DNA of 64,000 nucleotides from Natrinema marinum (GTDB lineage Archaea; Halobacteriota; Halobacteria; Halobacteriales; Natrialbaceae): NCBI RefSeq assembly GCF_024296685.1, contig NZ_CP100763.1, positions 372,001-436,000 on the forward strand, read 5' to 3'. The position numbers and the translations under genes were made by a program. This document shows positions 26,885-36,469 of the stretch, piece by piece (position 1 is the first letter of the stretch; the number at the start of each line of letters is the position of its first letter). The notes beneath the pieces were generated by a model that saw only the letters and a list, made by a program, of their open reading frames with translations, was not told the DNA's origin and did no database searches.

Positions 26885-27466
26885 TTACCGATAGTTCTTG
26901 AACAACAGCGCCCGCACGTCGTCTTTCGTCTGCACCTGCTCGGTCGAGCCGTCGGGGAGTTCCACGTCGTACCGGTAGTCCGCCGAGTTCGACTCCGTCC
27001 ACTTGTCGTCGTGCGTCTCGAGCAGGCTCATCATCTCGTCTAGCATATCGTCGTCGTCGGCCGAGCCGTCGCCTGCGTCAGCGTCTGCTTCGTCCCCGTC
27101 ATCGTCGGCCGAGTCGCCCTCGCTCGAGTCGTCAGCGTCCGGCTCGAGTCCGTCGTCCCCTTCGTCTACTACCTCGCCCGCGTCCGGGGTCTCGTCCTCG
27201 ACGTAGGAGACTTCCTCGAGTTCGTGGGGGTCCGCCTCGCCGTCGATGGCGGCCCCGACGGACGCGGCCACGTCGTCGGTCGCCGAGGAGTCGAACTCGG
27301 CGGCGTCGACGTCGATCTCGACGTCCTCGTCGAAATTGTCGATCAGGAACTGGACGGCGTCCTGCTCGCGGACGAAGCCGTACTTACCGACGACCGATTC
27401 GGCGATCTCCTCGCGAAGGTGCTGGATAAAGGCGTACTGTTCGTCGGTGACCTCGAGCGTCTGCAT
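26885..27466 (-). CDS. Conserved haloarchaeal acidic protein
   Basis: Has 193 residues in three parts. The N-terminal helical domain (MQTLEVTDEQYAFIQHLREE, then SVVGKYGFVREQDAVQFLID) resembles a small DNA- or protein-binding helical module. A long Asp/Glu/Ser-rich disordered middle covers about 65-140. The C-terminal domain, of about 50 residues, includes DKWTESNSADYRYDVELPDG. Function unknown. The start MQTLEV is preferred to an upstream in-frame ATG because the extension is a poor His/Arg stretch. Confidence 0.78.
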   Translation of the reverse strand: MQTLEVTDEQYAFIQHLREEIAESVVGKYGFVREQDAVQFLIDNFDEDVEIDVDAAEFDSSATDDVAASVGAAIDGEADPHELEEVSYVEDETPDAGEVVDEGDDGLEPDADDSSEGDSADDDGDEADADAGDGSADDDDMLDEMMSLLETHDDKWTESNSADYRYDVELPDGSTEQVQTKDDVRALLFKNYR

Positions 27467-27623
27467 ACCCCGTGGATGATGCCGCGGGTACAAATATGTA
27501 CGTCGTCGCGACCGCCGTTCCCCGGTGTCGGCCGCTCGAGGACCGATCGATCGAGTTCACGACTTCGACGACCGGTCCACAGCAACGAAATTAAGGGGCT
27601 TCGGCTGGCAGCCCCGACTAGCT

Positions 27624-27851
27624 ATGGACGAGGTACTCGAACTCGTAGACATCGTCGCCGACTCCGGACTCGAGGGCGCGGTCGTCTGGCTCCTCCGGCT
27701 TGTGGGGCTGCTCGCCGTCCTCGCCGGTCTCGGCCTCTGGCTGTTGACCGAGATGGGACTGCTCGTCGTCCCGCTGGTCCTGCTCCTCGGCGGACTCGTC
27801 TTGCTCGTTGCCCCGAGCGTCCTCCTCGCGCTCGCGGAACTGTTCGGCTGA
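27624..27851 (+). CDS. Small two-helix membrane protein
   Basis: Has 75 residues. After an acidic start (MDEVLELVDIVADSG) there are two hydrophobic helices, about 19-42 and 46-70, very rich in Leu and Val, separated by the short TEMG turn. It is divergent from the acidic protein at 26885-27466 and convergent with a pyridoxamine-oxidase-like gene. No family is recognised. Confidence 0.7.
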   Translation: MDEVLELVDIVADSGLEGAVVWLLRLVGLLAVLAGLGLWLLTEMGLLVVPLVLLLGGLVLLVAPSVLLALAELFG

Positions 27852-27858
27852 CCCGCGA

Positions 27859-28308
27859 TCAGGGACGCGAAGGGACTTCCTTCCGTCCCGTCAGCGTCTC
27901 GGGGTCGAGACAGAAAAAGCGGAACGTGACTTCCTCTCGCGGCCGTTCGAAGATGTCGACCCGCGGGATCTGAATCGCCCACATTCCCTGAACCGTGCTG
28001 GACTCATAGGGCATCTCCTCGACGTTCTCGAGCGTTCCCGTCGCGACGACGCTTTGCCAGCCGCTGTCAGTCTCGCCGTAGGTGACGAACGAAGCGGGCC
28101 TGTCGACGAGCGCCCCTTTTCTGCTATCCCGAGGAAACGATAGCTGATAGTAGAACACCCGTTCGTCCGCGTTGTAGCCGTACGAGACCGGAATCGAGAC
28201 CGGCGGCTCGTCGGGGTCGGTCGCAAACGAGATGACCCCCGTCCCGCCGCGCCCGAGGAATTCGGCCATCTCCTCATCGGTCAGTGTGAGCCAGCGCAAC
28301 CCTTGCAT
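27859..28308 (-). CDS. Pyridoxamine 5'-phosphate oxidase-like FMN-binding protein
   Basis: Has 149 residues with a split-barrel fold: LTDEEMAEFLGRGGTGVISF, then PVSIPVSYGYNADERVFYYQ, RPASFVTYGETDSGWQSVVATG in two parts, and the tail RPREEVTFRFFCLDPETLTG. The family binds FMN, F420 or haem; haloarchaeal members of this small size are uncharacterised. True PNPOx activity is unlikely given the short length. Confidence 0.85.
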   Translation of the reverse strand: MQGLRWLTLTDEEMAEFLGRGGTGVISFATDPDEPPVSIPVSYGYNADERVFYYQLSFPRDSRKGALVDRPASFVTYGETDSGWQSVVATGTLENVEEMPYESSTVQGMWAIQIPRVDIFERPREEVTFRFFCLDPETLTGRKEVPSRP

Positions 28309-28471
28309 ATCCGGCTTGACGACGTAAAAACAGATAATACGTTGTCGCGGTCTGCCAAACAGTCACGACGGACTGTACTCACGTCGCGCTCACGCCTCCG
28401 ACCGATACGATCGAGCCGAGCGGACTACTGCGAACGTGACGATTAAGGTCGAACGACGGGAAGAAATCGGT

Positions 28472-29035
28472 ATGGTCCTGCAAGAATCCGATTCCGAACT
28501 CGAGGCCGGCGACGCCGCGCCGGACTTCGAACTCGAGGGCGTCGACGGCGAGACCCACTCGCTCGAGTCGTTCGCCGACGCGGAGGCGCTGTTGCTCGTC
28601 TTCACCTGCAATCACTGTCCGTACGCGAAAGCGAAGTTCGACCTCCTGAACGAACTGGCCGGCGAGTACGACGACGTCGCGGTCGTCGGGATCAACTCCA
28701 ACGACGCCGCGGAGTATCCCGCGGACTCGTTCGAGACGATGCGAGAGTACGTCGACGAGGGGAAGATCGAGTACGACGCCTATCTGCGCGACGAGAGCCA
28801 GGATGTCGCTCGCGCGTACGGCGCGGTCTGTACGCCCGATCCGTTCCTCTTCGCTCGCGCCGATGGCGAGTTTGAGCTGGTCTACCACGGCCGCCTCGAC
28901 GACGCGTTGAACCCCGACGACGAGCCGACTCGCTTCCACGTTCGCGAGGCCATCGAGTCCGTGCTGGCGGGCGAGTCGGTCGACCTCGAGTGGCAGCCGT
29001 CTCAGGGCTGTTCGATCAAGTGGAAAGCGGACTGA
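28472..29035 (+). CDS. Thioredoxin-like / peroxiredoxin (AhpC-TSA) family protein
   Basis: Has 187 residues. DAAPDFELEGVDGETHSLES leads into a thioredoxin fold with the active site TCNHCPYAKAKFD (a CxxC pair), and the cis-Pro loop is CTPDPFLFA with a third Cys. The C-terminus has QPSQGCSIKWK. The family includes resA/tlpA-like and redoxin proteins that reduce peroxides or disulfides. With no signal peptide it should be cytosolic. The start at 28472 is where similarity begins. Confidence 0.88.
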   Translation: MVLQESDSELEAGDAAPDFELEGVDGETHSLESFADAEALLLVFTCNHCPYAKAKFDLLNELAGEYDDVAVVGINSNDAAEYPADSFETMREYVDEGKIEYDAYLRDESQDVARAYGAVCTPDPFLFARADGEFELVYHGRLDDALNPDDEPTRFHVREAIESVLAGESVDLEWQPSQGCSIKWKAD

Positions 29036-29112
29036 CCGTCGCTAGACCGTGACGGTCTCTGCCGGCGACGGCCGGACGCTCGATTTTAGTGGTGGCCGTG
29101 GTAGGCAGGGGC

Positions 29113-29895
29113 ATGAGTGAGCCCCGCGGTAACGCGCTCGGCGAGACGCTCGCGGCCGGCGAGGTCGCGCTCGGCGTTCTCGAGAACACGTACAGCCCGA
29201 CGGCCGTCGAACTCCTCGCGACGATCGGCGTCGACTTCGTCTGGATCGACCTCGAGCACGGCGGGCCGAGCCCGTGGGACGGCGAGCGACTCGAGGCCCT
29301 CCTCCGAGCGGCCGACGGCACCGACACCGAACTGCTGGTTCGGGTTGCCGATACGGACCCGGCGCTCGTCCGGAAGGCCCTCGACGCCGGCGTTCGGAAC
29401 GTCTTCCTCCCGCGGGTCGGCAGCGCGGAGGAACTCGAGCGCGCGGTGCGAGCCGGCCGGTTCGAGTACGACGGCGAGCCGGGTCGGCGCGGGCTGGCGA
29501 GTCCCCGCGCCCGCCGCTGGGGGATGGTCGACGACTACGTCGAAAGCGAGGACGAGTCGGTCGTCGTCGGCGTCACGGTCGAAACGGAATCCGCGCTCGA
29601 GGACCTCGAGGCTATCCTCTCGGTCCCGGAACTCGGCTTCGTCTTCATCGGCCCGCTGGACCTCTCGGTGTCGCTCGGCCACCCCGGCGAACTCGATCAC
29701 GACGAGGTCGAAGAGGCCGTCGAGACGATTCGGTCGGCGGCCGTCGACGCGGGCGTCCCCGTCGGCGGGCTCGGGTTCGGGATGGACGACGTCAACGAGA
29801 AAGCCGAGAACGGTTATCAGCTGCTGAATATCGGTACGACAACCGGGGCGCTGCAATCGAGCGTGACCGGCTGGCTCGAAGCGTACAACGGGTGA
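29113..29895 (+). CDS. HpcH/HpaI-type aldolase
   Basis: A 260-residue TIM barrel. Landmarks are VALGVLENTYSPTAVELLAT, DFVWIDLEHGGPSPWDG, LVRVADTDPALVRKALDAGV (the metal and 2-oxo acid-binding region), VGVTVETESALEDLEAILSV with the metal-binding Glu, and GFVFIGPLDLSVSLG with the metal-binding Asp. It probably cleaves or forms 2-keto-3-deoxy or related acyl intermediates with a divalent metal. The gene is convergent with the OYE-type reductase. Confidence 0.9.
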   Translation: MSEPRGNALGETLAAGEVALGVLENTYSPTAVELLATIGVDFVWIDLEHGGPSPWDGERLEALLRAADGTDTELLVRVADTDPALVRKALDAGVRNVFLPRVGSAEELERAVRAGRFEYDGEPGRRGLASPRARRWGMVDDYVESEDESVVVGVTVETESALEDLEAILSVPELGFVFIGPLDLSVSLGHPGELDHDEVEEAVETIRSAAVDAGVPVGGLGFGMDDVNEKAENGYQLLNIGTTTGALQSSVTGWLEAYNG

Positions 29896-29910
29896 CCGGC
29901 GCTCGACGGT

Positions 29911-31029
29911 TCAGCGCCGAACCGCGCGCCGGTACTGTACCGGCCACTCCTCTCTGACCGCCTCCGGGTCGCGCTCGAGCGCCTCCGTCGCGCGGAGCCC
30001 GAAGTACGGATCGCGCAAGAACTCCCGGCCGACGAGGACGAGGTCAGTCCGGCCGTTGCGCACCAGCGCGTCGGCCTGCTCGGGTTCGGTGACGCCGCCC
30101 ACTGCGCCGACGGCGACGTCGGCTCCCTCGCGAACGCGCTCGGCGAGGGGCACCTGGAAGTTCGGGCCGCCGGGGACCGACTGCTCGGGGTGGAGTCCGC
30201 CCGAACTGACGTCGACCAGATCGACGCCGAGGGCGGCGAGGTCGTCGGCCAGCCGAACCGACCCCTCGATATCCCACGAGTCGCGGTCGTCGAGCCAGTC
30301 CGTCCCCGAAATCCGAACGAAGAGCGGCTTGTCGTCCGGCCAGACGTCTCGGACCGCGGTGACGACCTCTCGGACCAGCCGCGTGCGGTTCTCGAAGCCG
30401 CCGCCGTAGTCATCCTCGCGGCGGTTCGTGACCGGCGAGAGGAACTCGTGGAGCAGGTAGCCGTGAGCCGCGTGGACCTCGGCGATCTCGAACCCCGCCT
30501 CGAGCGAGCGTTCGGCCGCGGCGCGGTAAGCGTCGATCACGCCCTCGATGTCGTCCTGGTCGGCCTGCCGCATCGCCGGCCGGTCGCCGTCGAACGGCGG
30601 GTAGGCCGCCGGCGACGGCGAGAGGACCTCCCAGCCCGACGCGCCGCTCGGGCCGGTCCCGTCGGGCTGGATCGGCACGTGGCCCTCCCAGGGTCGTTCC
30701 TTGCTGGCCTTGTGACCCGCGTGGGCCAACTGAATCGCCGGCACGCCGCCCTGTTCGCGGACGAACTCGGTGATCGGCTCGAGCGCGGTCGCGTGCTCGT
30801 CGCTCCAGATCCCGAGGTCGTGGGGCGTGATCCGCCCCTCGGGGGAGACGGCGGTCGCTTCGGTCATCACGATGCCGGCGCCGCCGACGGCGCGGCTCCC
30901 GAGGTGAACGCGGTGCCACTCGGTCGGCAGCCCGTCGGGTTCGCAGGAGTACTGACACATCGGGGAGACGGCGATTCGGTTCCGACTCGTCACGTCGCGC
31001 AGCGACAACGGAGAGAGCGCGTCGGTCAT
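29911..31029 (-). CDS. Old-yellow-enzyme family NADPH:flavin oxidoreductase (YqjM/NamA-like)
   Basis: A 372-residue FMN TIM barrel. RNRIAVSPMCQYSCEPDG carries the Cys that tunes flavin potential in YqjM-like enzymes. AIQLAHAGHKAS supplies a conserved substrate-binding region, and FEIAEVHAAHGYLLHEFLSP holds the His pair for substrate binding. SPVTNRREDDYGG and FVRISGTDW follow. It should reduce activated alkenes using NADPH. Its start was placed at MTDALSPLSL because the upstream extension is Arg-rich. Confidence 0.92.
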   Translation of the reverse strand: MTDALSPLSLRDVTSRNRIAVSPMCQYSCEPDGLPTEWHRVHLGSRAVGGAGIVMTEATAVSPEGRITPHDLGIWSDEHATALEPITEFVREQGGVPAIQLAHAGHKASKERPWEGHVPIQPDGTGPSGASGWEVLSPSPAAYPPFDGDRPAMRQADQDDIEGVIDAYRAAAERSLEAGFEIAEVHAAHGYLLHEFLSPVTNRREDDYGGGFENRTRLVREVVTAVRDVWPDDKPLFVRISGTDWLDDRDSWDIEGSVRLADDLAALGVDLVDVSSGGLHPEQSVPGGPNFQVPLAERVREGADVAVGAVGGVTEPEQADALVRNGRTDLVLVGREFLRDPYFGLRATEALERDPEAVREEWPVQYRRAVRR

Positions 31030-31158
31030 CGGCCGGCGATAGCCGCGGCGGGGAGAAAACGACCCTGAAGGGAGCGGCGATTGCCGGCTCGAGCGACGGT
31101 TCCGGGGCCTCCTCGAGCGGTCACACCTACTTATCCCGTTCGCGCACCCAGCACCGGT

Positions 31159-31971
31159 ATGTCCACGGATACGTCCCTCCTCGAGCGCTTCGACGCCGAT
31201 CGCCCCGTCGTCGGCATGGTTCACCTCCCGGCGCTACCTGGCGCACCTGGATTCGACGGCGACCGCGATGCCGTCCGAACGCGCGCGCTCGAAGACGCAC
31301 GGGCGCTCGAGGCCGGCGGGATCGACGGACTGATCCTCGAGAACTTCGGGGACGCGCCGTTCTATCCCGAGGACGTGCCGAACCACGTCGTCGCCGAACT
31401 AACCACCGTCGCGACGCGGGTGACCGACGCCGTCGACGTGCCGGTCGGGATCAACGTCCTCCGAAACGACGCGGCGGCCGCAGTGTCGATCGCCGCGGCT
31501 GTTGATGTCGATTTTGTCCGCGTCAACGTCCACGTCGGCACCGCCGCGACCGATCAGGGGGTCATCGAGGGGCGAGCCCACGAGACGCTCCGGCTCCGCG
31601 ATCGGCTCGCGGCCGACGTATCGATCCTCGCGGACGTTCACGTCAAACACGCGAGTCCGGTCGGCAATCGGGACCTCGAGCGCGCGGCGCTCGAGACGGT
31701 CGAACGCGGGAAGGCCGACGGAGTCATCGTCTCCGGCCCCGGAACGGGCGTCGAGACGCCGCTCGAAGATATCGAGCGCGTCGCCGGCGCAGTCGGCGAT
31801 CACGCTGCCGTGTTCGTCGGCAGCGGCGTGACGATCGAGACCGTCGGCGACTGCTTTGGATCCGGTGCGCACGGCGTTATCGTCGGTACCGCGCTCAAAC
31901 ACGGCGGCGAGACGACTGCGCCAGTCTCGAGCGAGCGCGTCGCGGAACTCGTGGCGGCCGCTCGAGGGTGA
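31159..31971 (+). CDS. BtpA/SgcQ family TIM-barrel protein
   Basis: Has 270 residues. PVVGMVHLPALPGAPGF near the start and DGLILENFGDAPFYPEDVPN, VPVGINVLRNDAAAAVSIA, DVHVKHASPVGNRDLE and a phosphate-binding-type GVIVSGPGTG are diagnostic of BtpA/SgcQ. The family is linked to photosystem I biogenesis in cyanobacteria and to sugar metabolism in bacteria; its chemistry in archaea is unknown. It is divergent from the OYE gene and convergent with the TctA-like gene. Confidence 0.88.
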   Translation: MSTDTSLLERFDADRPVVGMVHLPALPGAPGFDGDRDAVRTRALEDARALEAGGIDGLILENFGDAPFYPEDVPNHVVAELTTVATRVTDAVDVPVGINVLRNDAAAAVSIAAAVDVDFVRVNVHVGTAATDQGVIEGRAHETLRLRDRLAADVSILADVHVKHASPVGNRDLERAALETVERGKADGVIVSGPGTGVETPLEDIERVAGAVGDHAAVFVGSGVTIETVGDCFGSGAHGVIVGTALKHGGETTAPVSSERVAELVAAARG

Positions 31972-31976
31972 GACGA

Positions 31977-33215
31977 TTAGAGGCCGAGCATTAGCGGTCC
32001 GATGAGGACGCCCATCAGATGAACGCGCCGGGCGTGCAACCGAACCGGCACCATCCCGACGGCGGTCGCCGCGACGAAGATCGCGATCCCGACCGAGCCG
32101 GCAAAGAGGAACGCGAGGGCGAGCAACAGAGCGAGCACGGCGACCGACAGTTTCCAGTAGGCCAGCCGACCGACGAACTCGAGGTAGGCGTCCCCGAGAA
32201 CGATCACGAGGACGAAGCCGATCAGTCCCGCGAGGACGACGGCCGCGAGCAGGATCGGGAGCTCGAGGGGCGCGCCGACGGTCTCGAAGGCGACCATGAC
32301 GCCGGTCCGGGGCTGGCCGATGGCGACCAGCGCGAGGAGCGCGAAGATCGTGTTCGCCGTGTCGACGCCGCTGGTCGCAACGATATAGCCCCGATCGCTG
32401 GCTCCGTCCGGGACGGCGGCCAGCACCGCGACGGCGGCGATCGCCGCCGTGATGCCGGGCAAGTAGCCGACTGCAGCGCCCGCGAGCGTGCCCGCGACTG
32501 CCGTGACCCCGATCAGTCCCCGCGACATCGCGATCCCGTCGCCGGTCTGGCGGGGGAGCCCGCTCCCGCGGATCGCGTCGAGCAACACCGGGGCACCGAA
32601 GAGGCCAGCGAACAGCGGGGCGAGCGTGCCGCCCGCCTCGAGCGGGGCCGCCGGCGTGAGATCCAGCGCGAGCGCGCCGAGCCCGGTCGCCAGCGCAAAC
32701 GAGAGGAGGCCGCCGAACCGCCCGCGCCAGGTCGGCTCCGACGCGAGCAACGCGACCGCGATCGCCGCGAGAACGACCGACAGGTTCGCTTGTACCGTCG
32801 GATAGACGGCCGTGACGGCTCGAGTAACGGGTACGGAAAGCGGCACCGCCGCGAGAACGGCGAGGACGCTGCCGAGCGCGGAGAGCCGGATCGCCTCGTA
32901 GCCCCGGCCCGCGAGGACCAGCCGGTGGCCCGGCAGCGCGGTGATCGCCATCTCGGCGTCGGGGACGCCGAGCGCCATCGCGGGCACGGCGTTCAGGAAG
33001 GTGTGGACGACGCCCGCGGCGAGCATCGCACAGCCGACGAACAGCGGCGGGCCGGGGACCGACGGCGCGATCCCCGCGAGCAGGAGCGCGAAATTGTTGG
33101 CGTGGAGGCCGGGCACGAGCCCGCTACAGGTCCCGAGCGCCGAGCCGGCGAGCACCCACACGAGCAACTGCACCGTCAGCGCGGGCTGGGCGACGAACTC
33201 GAGCGGAGCGGCCAT
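31977..33215 (-). CDS. TctA-like / DUF112-type membrane protein
   Basis: A 412-residue polytopic membrane protein with about 10-12 helices. GSALGTCSGLVPGLHANNFA near the N-terminus is the Gly/Pro-rich TctA-type motif, and AVGYLPGITAAIAAVAVLAA repeats the pattern in the second half, so the protein has internal two-fold symmetry. It may transport organic acids, but no TctB or TctC partner is nearby. I chose the ATG at 33215, because a TATA box at 33241-33249 is 30 bases upstream of it and only about nine from the ATG at 33236. Confidence 0.82.
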   Translation of the reverse strand: MAAPLEFVAQPALTVQLLVWVLAGSALGTCSGLVPGLHANNFALLLAGIAPSVPGPPLFVGCAMLAAGVVHTFLNAVPAMALGVPDAEMAITALPGHRLVLAGRGYEAIRLSALGSVLAVLAAVPLSVPVTRAVTAVYPTVQANLSVVLAAIAVALLASEPTWRGRFGGLLSFALATGLGALALDLTPAAPLEAGGTLAPLFAGLFGAPVLLDAIRGSGLPRQTGDGIAMSRGLIGVTAVAGTLAGAAVGYLPGITAAIAAVAVLAAVPDGASDRGYIVATSGVDTANTIFALLALVAIGQPRTGVMVAFETVGAPLELPILLAAVVLAGLIGFVLVIVLGDAYLEFVGRLAYWKLSVAVLALLLALAFLFAGSVGIAIFVAATAVGMVPVRLHARRVHLMGVLIGPLMLGL

Positions 33216-33240
33216 CGTCGCTTCTGGCCGCGTCATCGGT

Positions 33241-33249
33241 TATATAGTC
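33241..33249 (-). promoter_or_regulatory. TATA box that decides the start of the TctA-like gene
   Basis: The minus strand reads CTATATAAC here. Its centre is 30 bases upstream of the ATG at 33215, the normal spacing for a leaderless transcript, and far too close to the ATG at 33236. Confidence 0.55.
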
Positions 33250-33361
33250 TCGGCCGGGGCGCGGGGTCGGCCGAGCCGTCGCTCGAGAGCGCTATCGCTC
33301 ACCGATCGGCGCGATAAAAAATCGGGATTGCAACTCGTCGAAACCGGATCGACGGCGCGAG

Positions 33362-33712
33362 TTATCCGAAGAGTTCGCCGAGGCCCTCGCCGCTGGCCTC
33401 TTCGTCTTCGTCGTCGTCGTCGTCCGTCGTGTCCGGCACGTCGCTGGTCTCCTCGACCTCTTCTTCCTCGCCGCCTTCGTCGGCAGCGGCCTCGCCACCC
33501 GCGGCGCCGCCTGCGGCGGCCCCGCCAGCGGGGACGGCTGCGGCCTCGGAGACGGCCTCGTCGATGTCGACGTCCTCGAGCGCGGCGACGAGCGCCTTGA
33601 CTCGGGACTCCTCGACGTCGACGCCGGCGGCGTCGAGCACGTCGGTCAGGTTGTCTTCGTTGATCTCTTCGCCCGATTCGTTCAGGATGAGTGCAGCGTA
33701 TACGTATTCCAT
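33362..33712 (-). CDS. rpl12: 50S ribosomal protein L12 (P1/P2 stalk protein)
   Basis: Has 116 residues, beginning [20 protein letters not shown], the archaeal P1 dimerisation domain. An Ala/Gly-rich hinge and an acidic region ([19 protein letters not shown]) follow; the last motif recruits translation factors to the stalk. It is the last gene of the L1-L10-L12 operon and follows L10 by 18 bases. Confidence 0.97.
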   Translation of the reverse strand: MEYVYAALILNESGEEINEDNLTDVLDAAGVDVEESRVKALVAALEDVDIDEAVSEAAAVPAGGAAAGGAAGGEAAADEGGEEEEVEETSDVPDTTDDDDDEDEEASGEGLGELFG

Positions 33713-33730
33713 TGTTGTGTCCTCCGTTGA

Positions 33731-34777
33731 TTAGCCGAACATTTCGCCGAGACCAGCCGCGCCGTCGCCGTCGTCTTCGTCGTCGTCATCGTCGGTGTCG
33801 GCGTCTTCGGCCTCGGTCTCGTCTTCGGTCTGGTCGTCTGCCGATTCGTCGTCGTCGCCCTCAGCTGCCGCCGGTTCGGCGGCCGCCTCGACGCCCTGCA
33901 GTTCAGCAGGGAGCGCCTCCTCGTCGTCGATCTGGGCCGCGAGCGCACGCAGCTGTGCGTCGGCCTTGCTGACGAGGTCGGGCATGAGGTCTTCGTCCTC
34001 GATCGCGGCCTGCAGGCCGAGGCTCTTGGCCTCGCCCGTGGCCTTCGCGATGAGCGTCGGTGCCGTCGCCGCGGTCGGGAAGCTCGTGTTGATCGAGAGG
34101 TTCTGCGCGCGAGCGGCGGCCGTCGACACGTCGCTCCGGTAGGCCTCGACGTCGATATCGAGGTCCTCGGGGTCGAACAGCACGCCGTCTGCGATGACGG
34201 CGCGCAGGTCAAGCCCGACTTCCTTGGGCTCGATACCCAGTTCGTTGAGGACGTTCGCCAGATCCGCAGAGACTTCCTCGCCGGCCTCTAGGACCGTCGA
34301 GTCCTCCATGACCTGGATCGAACCCTCTTCGATCCGCGCGTTCGCGCCGATCTGCTGGAGTTCGCCGACGAACGGCCCTGGGTCGACACCGGTGTCCCCT
34401 TCGGGGATGACGATGTCGTTCGGGGCGACCTCGCCCTCGTTGATCGGGGCGGGCGTCTTCGACGCCTCGAGTTCCTTGTACAGCGAGAACGGGTTCTCGT
34501 TCGTTGCGACGAGCCCGACCTGGCCTTCGATGTGCTCGACCAGGTCGCCGAGTCCGGCGTCCTCGAGCGCGTGCGTCTGCAGGGTGTTGCGGCTAACGCG
34601 CAACACGGCGGTGCCGTGCAGGTCGCGGCGCATGTCTTGGAGCTGCTTCGAGGGGATGCCGGCGATGCCGACGACGCCGACGCTCTCGTAGTCAGCGATG
34701 AGCTGTTCGAGTTCGTCGACCTCTTCTCGCTTCCACTGGGGAAGGTTCTCGGTCTTGCGTTCGGCCTGTGCGCTCAT
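33731..34777 (-). CDS. rplP0: 50S ribosomal protein L10 (P0)
   Basis: Has 348 residues. The N-terminal rRNA-binding domain is evident ([40 protein letters not shown]), then the insertion domain ([20 protein letters not shown]). The helical spine that binds L12 dimers and the acidic C-terminal tail follow, ending AAGLGEMFG, which matches the L12 tail motif. It is the stalk base of the large subunit. The L1 stop and the L10 start are almost contiguous. Confidence 0.97.
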   Translation of the reverse strand: MSAQAERKTENLPQWKREEVDELEQLIADYESVGVVGIAGIPSKQLQDMRRDLHGTAVLRVSRNTLQTHALEDAGLGDLVEHIEGQVGLVATNENPFSLYKELEASKTPAPINEGEVAPNDIVIPEGDTGVDPGPFVGELQQIGANARIEEGSIQVMEDSTVLEAGEEVSADLANVLNELGIEPKEVGLDLRAVIADGVLFDPEDLDIDVEAYRSDVSTAAARAQNLSINTSFPTAATAPTLIAKATGEAKSLGLQAAIEDEDLMPDLVSKADAQLRALAAQIDDEEALPAELQGVEAAAEPAAAEGDDDESADDQTEDETEAEDADTDDDDDEDDGDGAAGLGEMFG

Positions 34778-34778
34778 G

Positions 34779-35411
34779 TTAGGCCACCTCCACGGACGGC
34801 CCCATCGTCGTCTTCACGTAGACGGCGTCGATGTTCTGGGGGCCCTTCTCGAGGTCGGCGTGCAGGCGACGCAGGATGACGTCGATGTTGTCGGAGATCT
34901 CCTCGGCATCCATGTCCTCGGCGCCGACGAGGGTGTGGAAGGTTCGTCGGTCGCCGGAGCGAAGCTGCACGGTGTTCTTGAGTCGGTTGACGGTCTCGAC
35001 GACGTCGTCGTCGGGCGAGAGCGGGTCCGGCATCTTCCCTCGGGGACCGAGAATGGTACCCAGGTGCCGGGCGATGTCTTGCATCATCGCCTCTTCGGCG
35101 ATGAAGAAGTCCGTCTCGTCGGCCATGTCCTTGGCCTCGTCGTCGTCCAGATCGGCCACGTCGTCTCCCGAGAGGACCTCGTCCGCGGCCTCTTCGGCGC
35201 GGACAGCGGTTTCTCCCTCGGCGATGACGACGATACGCGTTTCCTGGCCGGTTCCGGACGGCAGGACGATCGACTCGTCGACGCGGTTCGACGGTTCGTT
35301 CAGGTCTAAGTCGCGCAGATTGATCGCGAGGTCGACCGTCTCGGTAAAGTTCCGATCGGGTGCGTCCTCGAGTGCGCGCGCTACTGCGGTTTCAATATCC
35401 GAATCTGCCAT
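34779..35411 (-). CDS. rpl1: 50S ribosomal protein L1
   Basis: A 210-residue L1 stalk protein. Start [20 protein letters not shown], then [28 protein letters not shown], and the second-domain [20 protein letters not shown]. It binds 23S rRNA helices 76-78 and, in archaea, also its own mRNA. It is the first gene of the L1-L10-L12 operon, preceded by GGAGGTGA four bases from the ATG and by a folded leader. Confidence 0.97.
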   Translation of the reverse strand: MADSDIETAVARALEDAPDRNFTETVDLAINLRDLDLNEPSNRVDESIVLPSGTGQETRIVVIAEGETAVRAEEAADEVLSGDDVADLDDDEAKDMADETDFFIAEEAMMQDIARHLGTILGPRGKMPDPLSPDDDVVETVNRLKNTVQLRSGDRRTFHTLVGAEDMDAEEISDNIDVILRRLHADLEKGPQNIDAVYVKTTMGPSVEVA

Positions 35412-35475
35412 CGTTCACCTCCGTAGTACGCAGGAGTGCTCCTACGGGTCAGTGAAACAGGCGATGCCTGTCTCC
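35412..35475 (-). promoter_or_regulatory. Structured leader of the L1-L10-L12 operon
   Basis: In the mRNA sense, a hairpin ACAGGC-ATC-GCCTGT (35457-35471) is followed by CCGTAG (35442-35447) pairing with CTACGG (35421-35426). The 3' arm of the second runs into the ribosome-binding site GGAGGTGA, so the fold can mask initiation. Known archaeal operons of this type are repressed by L1 binding to such a leader. A TTTAAGT box at 35498-35504 gives a transcript start near 35475. Confidence 0.55.
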
Positions 35476-35701
35476 CTTGAACCGAGGGCCATCCCAAACT
35501 TAAACCCGTCGAACCACCGGAGACCCGTCACTCCACGCCGATCAGCGCCGCTCACCGCCGAACAGATGGTCTGGACTCGAGTCCACCGCGGTTCGTTTCG
35601 CCGAGCAGGTTTTCCAGCCGTACCGCAGCCGTCACCGGTCGGCTCTCGTCACTGTCCGCCTGACCGGAAGTTCTATAATGAATGATTGTATATCATGCAG
35701 T

Positions 35702-36310
35702 ATGTGGCCATTAGAGTTATATACTATGATTGCTGGACCGACACTTGGCTCGGTCGCAGCGGTCTCGGGGCACGGAGGGGCGCTCGAGATGTATCGATCG
35801 CTTGAGCCGCCCATTCGTGCGGGCATACAGTTCTTCGGGACGCTCCTCCTCGTGGTGGTCGTGCTCGGGCTGCTCCAGAGCCACGGCACGCGCGCGGTGA
35901 CGAAGTCCCGACGGAGTCCCATCATCTCCCTCTGTATCGGGCTGCCGGGTCTGCTGGTCGTCGGCGCGGTCGCGGGCGCCGGGATTTTCATCTCGGATAC
36001 GAGCGTCGGGCCCTTCTTCGCTGTGCCGATGGTGATCCTCGGGGCGACGGTCCTGCCGGTCGTCACGGCGATCGGGTTCACCGCTATCGGTCGGACCCTC
36101 GCGTCGCGACTCGGCAGCGATCGGCTGTGGGTCGGCATCTTTGTCGGCGCGGTCGTCAGCGGACTCGCCGGCCTGGCGCTTCCGGCGACCGTCGCCGTCG
36201 CCGGCGTTGCCGGCGCACTCGGCCTCGGGGCGACCGCTCGAATCACGTTCGGCGGCATCGGTGCGGGCCGGCCCGACGAGCGAACCATTCCGCCCGCGAA
36301 CAAGATCTGA
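35702..36310 (+). CDS. Multi-pass membrane protein of unknown function
   Basis: Has 202 residues with about four to five hydrophobic helices: around IQFFGTLLLVVVVLGLL, LCIGLPGLLVVGAVAGAGIF, PMVILGATVLPVVTAIGF and the Ala/Gly-rich segment LPATVAVAGVAGALGLGA. An RTLASRLGSDRLW loop is cytosolic by charge. A TATAAT-like box at 35672-35679 supports a leaderless start at 35702; an in-frame ATG at 35726 is the alternative. It is divergent from the L1 operon and is not part of it. Confidence 0.68.
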   Translation: MWPLELYTMIAGPTLGSVAAVSGHGGALEMYRSLEPPIRAGIQFFGTLLLVVVVLGLLQSHGTRAVTKSRRSPIISLCIGLPGLLVVGAVAGAGIFISDTSVGPFFAVPMVILGATVLPVVTAIGFTAIGRTLASRLGSDRLWVGIFVGAVVSGLAGLALPATVAVAGVAGALGLGATARITFGGIGAGRPDERTIPPANKI

Positions 36311-36469
36311 GACGGTCGATCGCCGCCGGTTCGTCGAAATTCGTCTCTTCGTTCTCCACCGTCGCTTCGAATTCCCGTCTGTCGACAGCCGCTGCTCGCG
36401 CTGTACGCTCCGTACAGATCGTTCGTTGTGAAAACGAAGCCGATTCGGTAAGTCGATACCGGGCCGCGA

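Noticed and set aside
31977-33236. Start of the TctA-like protein at 33236
   Set aside because: The TATA box at 33241-33249 is too close for this ATG; 33215 has the right spacing.
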